The notes: generated by a model not told the origin, from the sequence alone. DNA of 64,000 nt from Streptomyces sp. NBC_00102 (GCF_026343115.1 NZ_JAPEMC010000003.1:496001-560000); one strand, 5' to 3'; counted from the first letter of the stretch, positions 1 to 8,431 are shown. Numbers and translations: made by a program.

Positions 1-41
1 TGTACGAGGTCTCGGCGAGCGCCAAGGTCACCGGCCTCTGA
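1..41 (+). CDS. C-terminal end of an upstream gene (partial)
   Basis: Reading from base 3 gives the tail YEVSASAKVTGL followed by a TGA stop at 39-41. Only 12 residues are inside the window. The alternating polar/hydrophobic pattern could be a final beta strand, but no family can be assigned. It lies upstream of and codirectional with the GH92 gene, with a regulatory palindrome between them, so the two are probably transcribed separately. Confidence 0.5.
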   Translation, partial: YEVSASAKVTGL

Positions 42-145
42 GCCCGGTGGAGGGGTACGGCCCGTCGGCGCCGGCCGGTCATGCCCCCGCGACGACGGGT
101 TGACGGGACCATGCCCGAACAGCAAAGATCATCGGACTCGACTCT

Positions 146-157
146 GACAACGTTGTC
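146..157. promoter_or_regulatory. LacI-family-type operator in front of the GH92 gene
   Basis: A perfect 12-bp palindrome, GACAACGTTGTC, lies 16 bp before the chosen ATG of the GH92 mannosidase gene. The central CG with symmetric AACGTT arms is the usual shape of LacI/GalR-family operators controlling sugar-hydrolase genes in Streptomyces (family knowledge). Its place between the RBS and any promoter suggests repression by roadblock or promoter occlusion. The regulator gene is not in this window. Confidence 0.6.
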
Positions 158-173
158 TTACGAGAGGAACACG

Positions 174-2549
174 ATGAAAGCGCTGAAGAAACGCGTATGC
201 GGCGTCCTGTTGATCGCCACCACGATGGTCGCGGCCTCCGCCACCTCCGGTGTCGCGAACTCCCGGCCCCAGGGAGCGAAGTTCGCCGCCGACCCCACCA
301 CGCTGGTCGACACGTCGATCGGCAACAACGGCGACGGGACCACCTTCCCCGGGGCCTCCGCACCGTTCGGCATGGTGCAGTTGAGCCCCGACACGCAGCT
401 GAACAAGTACGCCTCGTACGACTACGCCCAGGACACCATCCTCGGTTTCAGCCACACGCACCTCTCGGGCGTGGGCTGTCAGACGATGGGCAACTTCCGG
501 TTCATGCCGACCACCGGCGCGGTCACCTCGTCCGACCCGGCGCAATACGGCGCGAAGTTCAGCCACGACAACGAGACGCGCTCGCCCGGCTACTACGGCG
601 TGAAGCTCGACAACGGCATCGAGGCCGAGCTCACCGCCACGGAGCGCACCGGCCAGCACCGCTACACCTTCCCGGCCGGGTCGGACTCGGAGAACGTGCT
701 CATCGAGACCGGTCAGAGCAACGGCAGCACCTACGCCGGTGACATCAAGGTGGTCGGCGACGACACCGTGGAGGGCTGGCTCCAGGGCGGCAACTTCTGC
801 GGCGAGACCGGCAAGGAGCGCTACCGGATCTTCTTCAGCGCCAAGTTCGACCGGACGTTCTCGACCTTCGGCACCTGGTCCGACAACACGCTGACCCCGG
901 GCGCCCGCGAAGCGACGCGCGGCACCAAGCGCGCCGGCGCCTGGCTGTCCTTCGACCCGTCCAAGGGCGACCAGGTCGGCACGTCGGTGGGCCTCTCCTA
1001 CACCTCGGTCGACGGCGCACGCCTCAACCGCAAGGCCGAGCAGCCGAAGTCGTTCGACAAGGCCCGCGCCGGCGTCCACGACGACTGGAAGGACGAGCTG
1101 AACCGGATGCGCGTGGCCGGCGGCACCACCGCCGACCAGCGCACCTACTACAGCGCGCTCTACCACTCGCTGCTGCACCCGTCGATCGGCTCCGACGTCG
1201 ACAACCGCTACCGCGGCTTCGACGACCAGGTGCACCGCGCGGACTCCACGTACTACCAGATGTTCTCGCTCTGGGACACCTACCGCTCGCAGAACCAGCT
1301 GGTGGCCCTGCTTAACCCGGACAAGGCCACGGACATGGCCAAATCCGTGCTGCACATCTACCAGGACGGCGGCTGGGTGCCGCGCTGGGGTCTCGGCGGC
1401 GGCGAGACCAACGTGATGAGCGGCGATCCCATCACCCCCTGGGTCGTCGACCTCTACAACCGCGGCCTGCTCGACAAGAGCACCTCGCGTCAGCTCTTCG
1501 ACGCGCTCTGGAAGAACTCCAACGAGGTCCCCGCGGACCAGTCGATCTTCCGCGGCCGTGACGGCAACCCGACCTACGTCCAGAACGGCTGGGTCGCCTA
1601 CCAGAACCTGCCCGGTTACACGTACGGCGACAGCCGCCAGGCCGGTTCCGCCACCCTGGAGTACGCGCTCGCCGACTGCGCGCTGTCCACCATGGCCGGC
1701 GGCCTCGGCTACCGGGACAAGGCCGCGACGCTCGCCTCGCGCTGCGACAACTTCGCGACGCTCTGGGACAACGACGTGACCTCGCAGGGGTTCACCGGCT
1801 TCCCGGTCACCCGCAACGCGGACGGCACCGTCGCCGGCGACCCCGACCCCACACAGTCCGGCGCCTTCCACGAGGGCACCGCCTGGCAGTACCAGTGGCT
1901 GGCCCAGCAGGACCCGCAGACCCTCTACGGTCTGATGGGCGGCAAGGACAAGGCCGAGCAGCGTCTCGACACCTTCTTCGACATGCCGACCGTGCTCACC
2001 GACCCGGCGAAGGCCGCCAAGGAGAGCTGGGTGACCGGGGCGTACGACTACCACAACAACTTCGCCTTCAACCCCAACAACGAGCCCGACTTCCACACCC
2101 CGTGGATGTACACCTGGACCGACTCCCCGTGGAAGACCTCGTCCGTGCTGCGCGCGATGCGGACACTCTTCACCGATGACGCGTACGGCATGCCCGGCAA
2201 CGACGACCTCGGCGCCACCTCGTCGCTGCTCGTCTTCGCCATGGCCGGCGTCTTCGAGGCCCAGCCCGGTTCCGCCAACTACGTCATCACCGCGCCGATG
2301 TTCGAGAAGGTCGAGATCCGGCCGGAGCACGGCCGCAAGATCAGCATCGAAGCCCCGGGCGCGAGCGCCTCGAAGCTCCAGTACGTGTCCTCCGTGAACA
2401 CGTCGAAGGGCAAGCTGCGCCAGAGCTGGCTCTCCCACGAGAACCTGCTGCACGCCGGCACGATCCGGATCGGCCTCTCCGACAAGCCCACCACCTGGGG
2501 CGTCGACGCCGCCCCGCCCGCCATGGGCGCCCCGGCCGCCAAGCACTGA
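174..2549 (+). CDS. Secreted GH92 family alpha-mannosidase
   Basis: A 791-residue exported glycoside hydrolase of family 92, calcium-dependent exo-alpha-mannosidases that usually attack alpha-1,2 (sometimes 1,3/1,4/1,6) linked mannose. Residues 1 to about 30 form a Sec signal (KALKKR, then a hydrophobic run). The N-terminal beta-sandwich begins at VDTSIGNNGDGTTFPGASAPFGM, a GH92 hallmark. The (alpha/alpha)6 catalytic part carries GETNVMSGD (about 410), HEGTAWQYQW (about 566), NNEPDFHTPWMY (about 635) and GNDDLGATSS (about 676). The ATG at 174 was chosen because it starts the signal peptide and follows GAGAGGAAC; the open frame runs further upstream but crosses the operator. Likely substrates are yeast or fungal mannans or glycoprotein N-glycans. 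Length is normal for the family. Confidence 0.93.
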   Translation: MKALKKRVCGVLLIATTMVAASATSGVANSRPQGAKFAADPTTLVDTSIGNNGDGTTFPGASAPFGMVQLSPDTQLNKYASYDYAQDTILGFSHTHLSGVGCQTMGNFRFMPTTGAVTSSDPAQYGAKFSHDNETRSPGYYGVKLDNGIEAELTATERTGQHRYTFPAGSDSENVLIETGQSNGSTYAGDIKVVGDDTVEGWLQGGNFCGETGKERYRIFFSAKFDRTFSTFGTWSDNTLTPGAREATRGTKRAGAWLSFDPSKGDQVGTSVGLSYTSVDGARLNRKAEQPKSFDKARAGVHDDWKDELNRMRVAGGTTADQRTYYSALYHSLLHPSIGSDVDNRYRGFDDQVHRADSTYYQMFSLWDTYRSQNQLVALLNPDKATDMAKSVLHIYQDGGWVPRWGLGGGETNVMSGDPITPWVVDLYNRGLLDKSTSRQLFDALWKNSNEVPADQSIFRGRDGNPTYVQNGWVAYQNLPGYTYGDSRQAGSATLEYALADCALSTMAGGLGYRDKAATLASRCDNFATLWDNDVTSQGFTGFPVTRNADGTVAGDPDPTQSGAFHEGTAWQYQWLAQQDPQTLYGLMGGKDKAEQRLDTFFDMPTVLTDPAKAAKESWVTGAYDYHNNFAFNPNNEPDFHTPWMYTWTDSPWKTSSVLRAMRTLFTDDAYGMPGNDDLGATSSLLVFAMAGVFEAQPGSANYVITAPMFEKVEIRPEHGRKISIEAPGASASKLQYVSSVNTSKGKLRQSWLSHENLLHAGTIRIGLSDKPTTWGVDAAPPAMGAPAAKH

Positions 2550-2556
2550 CGGCCCC

Positions 2557-2597
2557 GGGTGCGGCCCTCCCACGGACCTACCGGGAGGGCCGCACCC
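2557..2597. terminator. Strong hairpin terminator after the GH92 gene
   Basis: Perfect 15-bp inverted repeat: left arm GGGTGCGGCCCTCCC at 2557-2571, right arm at 2583-2597, 11-nt loop. It starts 7 bp after the GH92 stop and sits between convergent genes (GH92 forward, HxlR reverse), so it may serve both. There is no U-tract, as is common in Streptomyces. Confidence 0.8.
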
Positions 2598-2696
2598 CAC
2601 GCCACGTACAACTCCGGCCGCCGACAAGGGGCGGGAAGGCGGGAGGCTCACCGTGCCCCGCGCCCGCGCGGTCCCTGACCCGGTCGGCGCACGGCG

Positions 2697-3059
2697 TCAC
2701 GTTCGCGCGTCGGCGTGTGCGCGGGCGCGTTCGATCTCAGGCACGTGGCTCTCGGCCCATTCCCGGACGGCGCGCAGCGGTGTCAGCAGTGACCGGCCCA
2801 GGTCGGTGAGGGCGTATTCGACATGTGGGGGATGCGCGGGAGTCTCCGTGCGGGAGATCAGGCCGTCGTACTCCATCGCGCGGAGCGTCTCGGTGAGCGC
2901 CTTCGGTGTGATCCCCCGGATGTGCGCCTTGAGTCCGGTGAAGCGCATCGGACCGTCATCCAGCGCGTTGACGACGAACACCGTCCAGCGCGCCCCGATC
3001 CGGTGCAGAACGGTACGACTGGGACAGGTCGCGGCCATGATGTTGTACGCCTTGCCCAT
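2697..3059 (-). CDS. HxlR-family winged-helix transcriptional regulator
   Basis: A 120-residue protein with the HxlR signature throughout: an early Cys (ATCPSRTVLHRIGARWTVFVVNAL), FTGLKAHIRGITPKALTETLRAMEYDGLISR as recognition helix and wing approach, and HVEYALTDLGRSLLTPL at the end. HxlR proteins are small dimeric regulators that often sense thiol-reactive or aromatic compounds through the N-terminal Cys (family knowledge). The ATG at 3059 has GGGAG 7 nt upstream. It is transcribed divergently from the MFS gene at 3115 across 55 bp containing overlapping palindromes, so it probably represses that exporter and itself. Confidence 0.9.
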   Translation of the reverse strand: MGKAYNIMAATCPSRTVLHRIGARWTVFVVNALDDGPMRFTGLKAHIRGITPKALTETLRAMEYDGLISRTETPAHPPHVEYALTDLGRSLLTPLRAVREWAESHVPEIERARAHADART

Positions 3060-3082
3060 GAGTGGCTCCCGGTAGCGTTGAA

Positions 3083-3105
3083 TATACCGGTATAGAATCT
3101 ATACC
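3083..3105. promoter_or_regulatory. Overlapping palindromes between HxlR and MFS genes
   Basis: Two inverted repeats share sequence: TATACCGGTATA at 3083-3094 (perfect, 12 bp) and GGTATAGAATCTATACC at 3089-3105 (perfect arms around one central base). The AT-rich cores resemble -10 elements (TATAGAAT) and stand out in this G+C-rich DNA. The position, centred in the 55-bp divergent gap, makes this the likely HxlR operator plus core promoter. If transcription of the MFS gene starts just after 3100, its mRNA is nearly leaderless. Confidence 0.65.
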
Positions 3106-3114
3106 TTCCAGGTC

Positions 3115-4341
3115 GTGACCCTTTCCGATCGCACGTCCCGTCCCTCGATGGCTCCGCACCGCCGTTTCGTCGCGGCGAACGTCATCGACTCTCTCGGCAC
3201 CGGCGTCTTCATCCCCGTTTCGATGCTGTATTTCCTGGCCACGACGTCGCTGACCCTGGTACAGGTGGGCGCGGCCCTGACGACTGCCGGACTGCTGGCG
3301 CTCCCGGCGGGCCCGGTGGCCGGAGGACTGGTCGACCGGTACGGCGCCAAGCCGGTACTGCAGGCGGCCAACCTGGCCCAGGCGCTCGGCTTCGCGGGGT
3401 ACCTCGTGGTGGGCCGGCCGTGGCAGATCGTCGTCTGCGCCTGGCTGAACAGTGCCGGGCGAGCGGTCTTCTCCAGTTGCTACGGCGTGACCGTCACGGC
3501 GCTGGCCGCGCCCGGCCAACGCGAGCGGTGGTTCGGCCTGCTGGGATCGGTGCGCAACCTCGGCTACGCACTCGGCGGGCTCCTCTCCGCCGTCGCCGTC
3601 GGTATCGGAACCCAGGACGCCTACGCCACGATCGTGGTCGTCAACGCCTTGTCGTACCTCGCCGCCTTCGCCCTGACGCGGGCCGTGCCGAATGTCCGTC
3701 CCGAGGTGGGTCAGGCCGCCGCCGGCGGCTGGGAGCGCGTGCTCCGGGACAGGCGGTACCTGTCACTGGTCGCACATCAACTGTGCTTCGCCATATCCTT
3801 GTTCGCTCTCAACGTCGCGATACCGGTCTACGCCGTGGATGTGCTGGGGCTGCCTGGCTGGACCGCGGGCGCGGTTTTCACGCTCAATGCCCTGATGGTC
3901 GGATTCGGCCAGAGCTTCGCCGTCGGCCGGCTCGGCGGGCGGATCCGCAGCCGCGTCCTCGTCGCCGGGCACGCCTGTTTCGCGGCGGGCTACCTCCTGT
4001 TCCTCGCCGCCGACCACGTGGCTGCGCTCACCCTCTCGGTCGGAATCGTGTTACTCGGTGCCGGCAGCTACACCCTCGGTGAGATCCTCGGCGGCCCCGT
4101 CACCTCGACCGTCGCCGCGGAGAGCGCCCCGGACGCTCTCCGCGGCCGGTACTTGGCCCTCAACCAGCTCGCCGTGACGGTCGCGGGAGCGGTCGCTCCG
4201 GCCGCGCTCTCCGGACTGCTGTCCTCCGGGTCAGCCTCGATCTGGTTGACCCTGGTGGGCGTCAGCGCCCTCGGAGCCACGCTCGCCGCTGCGATCGGGA
4301 AGGTGGTGCCGGCGGCGCGGAGCCGCATCGGAGACACCTGA
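3115..4341 (+). CDS. MFS transporter, probable drug exporter
   Basis: A 408-residue major facilitator protein with about 12 hydrophobic segments and the motif A-like loop GGLVDRYGAKPVLQ after TM2, plus NSAGRAVFSSCYGVTVTALAAP in the TM4 region. This arrangement fits proton-driven exporters of the multidrug type. The start is GTG 3115; an in-frame ATG at 3148 is the alternative, since no clear Shine-Dalgarno precedes the GTG and the promoter palindrome ends only 10 bp upstream. The divergent HxlR gene suggests induction by the exported toxic compound. The substrate cannot be read from sequence. Confidence 0.88.
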   Translation: MTLSDRTSRPSMAPHRRFVAANVIDSLGTGVFIPVSMLYFLATTSLTLVQVGAALTTAGLLALPAGPVAGGLVDRYGAKPVLQAANLAQALGFAGYLVVGRPWQIVVCAWLNSAGRAVFSSCYGVTVTALAAPGQRERWFGLLGSVRNLGYALGGLLSAVAVGIGTQDAYATIVVVNALSYLAAFALTRAVPNVRPEVGQAAAGGWERVLRDRRYLSLVAHQLCFAISLFALNVAIPVYAVDVLGLPGWTAGAVFTLNALMVGFGQSFAVGRLGGRIRSRVLVAGHACFAAGYLLFLAADHVAALTLSVGIVLLGAGSYTLGEILGGPVTSTVAAESAPDALRGRYLALNQLAVTVAGAVAPAALSGLLSSGSASIWLTLVGVSALGATLAAAIGKVVPAARSRIGDT

Positions 4342-4367
4342 CCGGCCTGCCATCACGCGCAGTTCCC

Positions 4368-4396
4368 GGCCGCGGCAGAGGTCCTCCGCCGCGGCC
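4368..4396. terminator. Hairpin between convergent genes
   Basis: GGCCGCGGC (4368-4376) pairs perfectly with GCCGCGGCC (4388-4396), and the 11-base loop can itself fold GAGG/CCTC. It lies between the MFS stop (4341) and the stop of the reverse-strand gene ending at 4552, so a bidirectional terminator is likely. The rest of 4397-4551 shows nothing recognisable. Confidence 0.55.
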
Positions 4397-4551
4397 GCCC
4401 CGAACTCGGCGCCGGGCACCGGCTGCGTGCCGAGGGCCCGGCGGAGAGATCTTCTCGCCCCACACCCAGAGCTCGACGGCACGACGCGAGACGCGAACCC
4501 CGGTCCTTCAGGGCCGGGTCAAGTTGACGTCTTGTGCCGGGAGCCGACCGG

Positions 4552-4935
4552 CTACGGTGCTGCTTCGCGGAAGAGAGCCAGGAGGGCCTGAGCCTGCGGG
4601 GCGCCCGCGTCGAAGAACTGCGTGGCCAGTACGGGTGGCACGGCGGTTCCATGCATGCGGACCTCATGGCAGCTGAAGCAGAACGCCGCTTCGAACAGCG
4701 CCAGGTCGAGAGTGTCCGCGTACGCCCGGACGCTCCAGCCCGGCGAGAAGCCGCAGCGGTGCTGCTCACTGCCGGGCAAGCTCTCGATCAAGGCCAGCGC
4801 GCCGGCTGCCTCGCTCCCGATCCAGTGGGCGCCCGCCCTGCCGGGGTACGGGGCGCCCCGCACTGTCGGAAGTTCGGAGATCCTGACGACCTCCACCAAC
4901 ACAGCGCCTGCTACGGCTTCGGCGGGGAGTTGCAT
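4552..4935 (-). CDS. Hypothetical protein with a CxxC pair
   Basis: I do not recognise this gene. From ATG 4935 it encodes 127 residues (MQLPAEAVAGAVLVEVVRI...). The translation looks like real protein: VRAYADTLDLALFEAAFCFSCHEVRMHG followed by AVPPVLATQFFDAGAPQAQALLALFREAAP. The CFSC pair with His either side could bind a metal. No signal peptide or membrane segment is seen. The frame stays open upstream, but that part has arginine/serine-rich antisense character, so I start at the Met before the hydrophobic strand. The Shine-Dalgarno is weak. Confidence 0.55.
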   Translation of the reverse strand: MQLPAEAVAGAVLVEVVRISELPTVRGAPYPGRAGAHWIGSEAAGALALIESLPGSEQHRCGFSPGWSVRAYADTLDLALFEAAFCFSCHEVRMHGTAVPPVLATQFFDAGAPQAQALLALFREAAP

Positions 4936-5278
4936 GTGCGTAGTCTGCCCGCGCCCGATACCGGGCGTGTACCTGCCTCCGAAGAGGGTGATGTCCGTGG
5001 CGCCGGCCCGTGCCGACGCGCCGGCCGTCGTACACCGCCGCCCTCGGGAACCGTACTCAGGAGTGGCCGACGTTGCTGACCCGCAAGGCGAGTTCGCCGC
5101 ATTGGCAGAAGAGTGCGACACCTCGCCGCACCCCCACGAGCGCGGATCGAGCCCTTGCGCCCTGAAGTCCCCGAGTGCGGCAGGACGACACACCCTCGTC
5201 GTCGGCTCGCCGCGTCCCGCCGTCCGGTTGGGCGCACCCGCGATGGACATGGTCCGCACGCCTGACCAGACTGGGCCG
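4936..5278. other. Intergenic stretch, divergent promoters expected
   Basis: 343 bp between the reverse hypothetical gene and the HAD gene. It should contain both promoters, but no clear -10/-35 pair, palindrome or structured RNA was found. The forward open frame through it looks non-coding (proline- and arginine-rich, no domain). Confidence 0.4.
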
Positions 5279-5959
5279 ATGACGACCTCATCATTACCCG
5301 CCTCGGGCCTCCGGGCGGTGCTGTTCGACTCGGGCGGTGTGCTCATGCGGCCCATCGGCGGCCGGTGGAATCCACGCGCGGACTTCGAGGAGAACGTTCT
5401 GGCGCACGACCCCTCGATCACCCCCGGCCGCTTCGCCGAAGCCATGGCCGTCGGTGACCGGTTCCTGGAGGACTCTCCCGGCACTCCCAGCTACGAGGAC
5501 TACCACCGCGTGCTGCTCGACCGTCTCGGACTTCGGCCCACGCCCGACCTCCTCGCTCAGCTCTCTCGTGACGTGCATCCCTCGGTGGTGCTCGAACTGT
5601 TCCCGGACGTCCTCGACACGCTCGCCGAGCTGAGACGGCGCGGCGTGCGGCTGGCCGTGGTGTCGGACGCCTGGCCGGACCTGCCCGATCTGCACGAAGG
5701 CCTCGGCATCCACCACTACTTCGAGGTGTACGCGATCTCCGCGGTGCTCGGGTGCGAAAAGCCCGACCCGCGCATGTACCACCACGCGAGCACCGGACTC
5801 GGTCTCGAGCCGTCCGAGTGCCTGTTCGTCGACGACCTCCCGGAACTCGTCTCCGCGGCGATGGAGCTGGGGTACGAAGGCCGGGCGCTGTGCCGGACGG
5901 AGGCGACGGAGCAGGTCCCGTCCATCACGTCCCTGACCGAAGTCCTGGAACTCTTCTGA
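5279..5959 (+). CDS. HAD superfamily hydrolase (subfamily IA type)
   Basis: A 226-residue cytoplasmic HAD protein. Motif I is LFDSGGVLM (about 14-22): the nucleophile Asp is present, but the usual second Asp (DxD) is Gly, as in the DxGGV subgroup. Motif II is AVVSDAW, motif III the Lys of CEKPDPRMYHH, and motif IV FVDDLPE. The helical cap lies at about 25-100. HAD-IA enzymes include small-molecule phosphatases and dehalogenases; with the second Asp missing, phosphatase activity cannot be assumed. The ATG at 5279 places the HAD fold 10 residues from the start; an in-frame ATG at 5243 is possible. No operon partner. Confidence 0.85.
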   Translation: MTTSSLPASGLRAVLFDSGGVLMRPIGGRWNPRADFEENVLAHDPSITPGRFAEAMAVGDRFLEDSPGTPSYEDYHRVLLDRLGLRPTPDLLAQLSRDVHPSVVLELFPDVLDTLAELRRRGVRLAVVSDAWPDLPDLHEGLGIHHYFEVYAISAVLGCEKPDPRMYHHASTGLGLEPSECLFVDDLPELVSAAMELGYEGRALCRTEATEQVPSITSLTEVLELF

Positions 5960-5974
5960 CCGTACGACGGTGAC

Positions 5975-6001
5975 GGCCCGTGCTCCCCCGGAGTACGGGC
6001 C
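5975..6001. terminator. Terminator hairpin after the HAD gene
   Basis: GGCCCGTGCTCC and GGAGTACGGGCC form a 12-bp stem with one internal mismatch and a 3-nt loop, starting 15 bp after the HAD stop. Confidence 0.65.
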
Positions 6002-6862
6002 GGACCGACGATCGGCGACCCTCGGTCTCCTCGGGGTCCACCGCCGCAAGGTCGCGGGTCTTCATACCCGACCTCGTTCGTCCAGTCGCAAGTCGGCCAA
6101 AGACCGTTCCGTGTGCTCACGCCCTGCCCCACCTCGGTCCCGATTCCGGTCCCGCCCCACCCTCGCCGGCACGGCCACCTCGCCAGGAGTCGTATGCCGC
6201 GAACGACCACCATCGAGATCAGTGCCTCCGCCGGCATCCGGGCGTCGCCGCACTGCCGCCACCCCTCCGAACATCCTTACTTTCAGGCGTACTTCGCGGG
6301 AGTTGGACGAAACTCTTGCGCGCCCCGCCGCGTCGGTTTAGCGTCTGTGCCACCCAAGCGCCCTTCCCCCCACCCGACGTCACCTCAAAATTGTTAGCGC
6401 TAACAATTTCGCTCGGTGGCCTGACCTGCACCAACGCAAGAGCCGCTCGGCCCCGCTGCCCGGCTTTCCGTGCGGCCCGGCCACATCGCCGTACCCGCGC
6501 ACCCGCTCCGTCAGCTCCCCCGCACGCGTCGGACGCCCCACTCGTCCGGCGGCTCGCCGCGCGCGCTCCGGGCCCGGATCCGCGCTTCGGCCCGTCCCCC
6601 ACCGGCCTCGACAGAGCTTTGTGCTGCCCTCTCCGCGCACCGGCCCTATCCCGTGCGCCCGGCCCCACCCCGCACGCCCGCAGAACGCCGCACCACGGCG
6701 CGCACCCGCATGCCCACGTACCGTCCCCCGCCACCACCCGTGCGACCGGGGGACTTCCGCCCCGCGCGGTGCGGGCAGGCCCCGAGGCGGTCGAAGCCGC
6801 CCCGGGCCGGTCCGCCCGTCGCATGCGTACATCCCCAGCCCACCAACGAATCGAGGACAGTG
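6002..6862. other. Long non-coding region upstream of abfB
   Basis: About 860 bp with no convincing gene. Open frames here are proline/arginine-rich and look like frame shadows of G+C-rich DNA. The only strong element is the 22-bp palindrome at 6388-6409. Bases about 6230-6350 are relatively A+T-rich and may hold the promoter. The remaining 450 bp to the abfB start is unusually long for a leader and shows no recognised riboswitch. Confidence 0.5.
6388..6409. promoter_or_regulatory. 22-bp perfect palindrome, LacI-type operator
   Basis: The 22 bases are exactly self-complementary, with core GTTAGCGCTAAC flanked by AAATT/AATTT arms. A CG-centred palindrome with TTAGCGCTAA is typical of LacI-family operators for hemicellulose and arabinan genes in actinobacteria (family knowledge). 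It is the longest perfect palindrome I noticed in the window. It lies 453 bp upstream of the abfB ATG; no other gene is recognisable between, so it is assigned to abfB. Confidence 0.7.
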
Positions 6863-8422
6863 ATGAAAGGACTCCGGTCCGCCTTCCGCCGCCGCGCAGC
6901 CGCGCTGACGGCGGCCCTGGTCGGCGTGCTCGTCGCCGGCACCCTGACGGGGACCTCGGTCTCCCAGGCCGCGACGTCCCAGCCCTGCGACCTGTACGCC
7001 GCCGGCGGCACCCCGTGCGTCGCCGCGCACAGCACCACCCGCGCCCTGTACGGCTCGTACAACGGGGCGTTGTACCAGGTACGCAGGGCCTCGGACAGCA
7101 CCACCCGCGACATCGGGGTTCTCAGCGCCGGGGGGTACGCCAACGCGGCCGCACAGGACTCCTTCTGTGCGGGTACCAGTTGCGTCATCACGATCATCTA
7201 CGACCAGACCGGCCGCAACAACCGCCTCACCCAGGCACCCCCCGGTGGGTTCAACGGCCCGGCCTCGGGCGGCTACGACAAGCTCGCCAACGCGACGATG
7301 GCGCCGGTCAGCCTCAACGGCAACCGCGCCTACGGTGTCTTCGTCTCGCCGGGTACCGGTTACCGCAACAACGCGACGAACGGCATCGCGACCGGTGACC
7401 AGCCCGAGGGCATGTACGCGATCCTCGACGGCACGCACTACAACGACGGCTGCTGCTTCGACTACGGCAACGCGGAGACCAACAGCCGCGACAACGGCAA
7501 CGGCACCATGGAGGCCATCTACTTCGGCAACAGCCGGGGCTGGGGCTCCGGTGCGGGCAACGGCCCCTGGGTGATGGCCGATCTGGAGAACGGGCTGTTC
7601 TCCGGCGTCAACACCGGCAACAACGCGGGCGACCCCACGGTCACCCACCGGTTCCTGACCTCGATCGTCAAGGGCGAGCCGAACCACTGGTCCATCCGCG
7701 CCGGCAACGCCCAGTCCGGTTCGCTCTCCACCTACTACAACGGGGTCCGGCCGAACGCCTCCGGCTACAACCCGATGAAGAAGGAGGGCGCGATCATCCT
7801 CGGCATCGGCGGCGACAACAGCGTGAGCGCCGCCGGCACCTTCTACGAGGGCGTCATGACCTCCGGCTACCCGACCGACGCGACCGAGAACGCCGTCCAG
7901 GCCAACATCGTCGCCGCCGGCTACACCCAGGGATCGGGCGGCGGAACCGCCCTCAACAGCGGCTCCTCGGTCTCGCTCCGGGCGACCACCTCCTGCTGCA
8001 CCACCAGCTACCTCAGCCACTCCGGCGCGAACGTCAACACCACGGTGGTCAGTTCCGCCAGTTCGTCCACCGACAAGGCGAACGCCTCCTGGATCGTCCG
8101 CCCGGGCCTGGCCAACAGCGCCTGCCGCTCCTTCGAGTCGAAGAACACACCGGGCAGCTATCTGCGGCACCAGAACTACCAGCTCTATCTGCACGCCAAC
8201 GACGGCAGCGCGCTCTTCGCCAACGACGCCACCTTCTGCTCGCAGGCGGGTGTGAACGGCCAGGGCAACTCGCTGGTCTCCTACAACTTCGCCGACCGCT
8301 ACATCCGGCACTTCTCCAACATCGGATACGTCGCCTCCAACGGCGGCTCCAACACCTTCGACGCCACCGCTCTCTGGCCCGACGACGTGAGCTGGGCGGT
8401 CGTCGCCGCCTGGACTCCCTGA
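6863..8422 (+). CDS. abfB: Alpha-L-arabinofuranosidase B (GH54 + CBM42)
   Basis: A 519-residue secreted enzyme releasing terminal arabinofuranose from arabinan and arabinoxylan. The signal peptide is residues 1 to about 38 (RSAFRRRAAALTAALVGVLVAG, cleavage near SQA). The GH54 domain (about 42-345) opens with QPCDLYAAGGTPCVAAHSTTRALY, the family hallmark, and contains the vicinal cysteines DGCCFDYGN that form a disulfide in the fungal AbfB structure. The Glu of TMEAIYFG is the probable nucleophile and the Asp of GIGGDNS the probable acid/base, by family analogy. CBM42, the arabinose-binding beta-trefoil, fills about 355-519 (SLRATTSCCTTSYLSHSGANVNT, ...YLRHQNYQLYLH, ...RYIRHFSN). ATG 6863 follows GAGGACAGTG. 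It pairs convergently with the GH43 gene. Confidence 0.95.
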   Translation: MKGLRSAFRRRAAALTAALVGVLVAGTLTGTSVSQAATSQPCDLYAAGGTPCVAAHSTTRALYGSYNGALYQVRRASDSTTRDIGVLSAGGYANAAAQDSFCAGTSCVITIIYDQTGRNNRLTQAPPGGFNGPASGGYDKLANATMAPVSLNGNRAYGVFVSPGTGYRNNATNGIATGDQPEGMYAILDGTHYNDGCCFDYGNAETNSRDNGNGTMEAIYFGNSRGWGSGAGNGPWVMADLENGLFSGVNTGNNAGDPTVTHRFLTSIVKGEPNHWSIRAGNAQSGSLSTYYNGVRPNASGYNPMKKEGAIILGIGGDNSVSAAGTFYEGVMTSGYPTDATENAVQANIVAAGYTQGSGGGTALNSGSSVSLRATTSCCTTSYLSHSGANVNTTVVSSASSSTDKANASWIVRPGLANSACRSFESKNTPGSYLRHQNYQLYLHANDGSALFANDATFCSQAGVNGQGNSLVSYNFADRYIRHFSNIGYVASNGGSNTFDATALWPDDVSWAVVAAWTP

Positions 8423-8431
8423 CCCCGTGAG

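Noticed and set aside
129..2651. Long open frame on the strand opposite the GH92 gene
   Set aside because: In DNA of this G+C content the antisense frame of a real gene is often open. The translation is valine/glycine/arginine-rich with no domain, while the forward strand encodes a complete GH92 enzyme.
4622..5278. Forward extension of the HAD gene by about 220 residues
   Set aside because: The sequence is Ala/Pro/Arg-rich and overlaps the better-looking reverse gene at 4552-4935; the HAD fold begins only after 5279.
6055..6100. Possible tRNA-like segment (GCGGGTCTTCATACCCGAC)
   Set aside because: The loop has six rather than seven bases and no acceptor, D or T stems could be built around it.
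6470..6862. N-terminal extension of abfB
   Set aside because: It is proline/arginine-rich and would put a 130-residue disordered tail before a complete signal peptide; ATG 6863 has a ribosome site and starts the signal.
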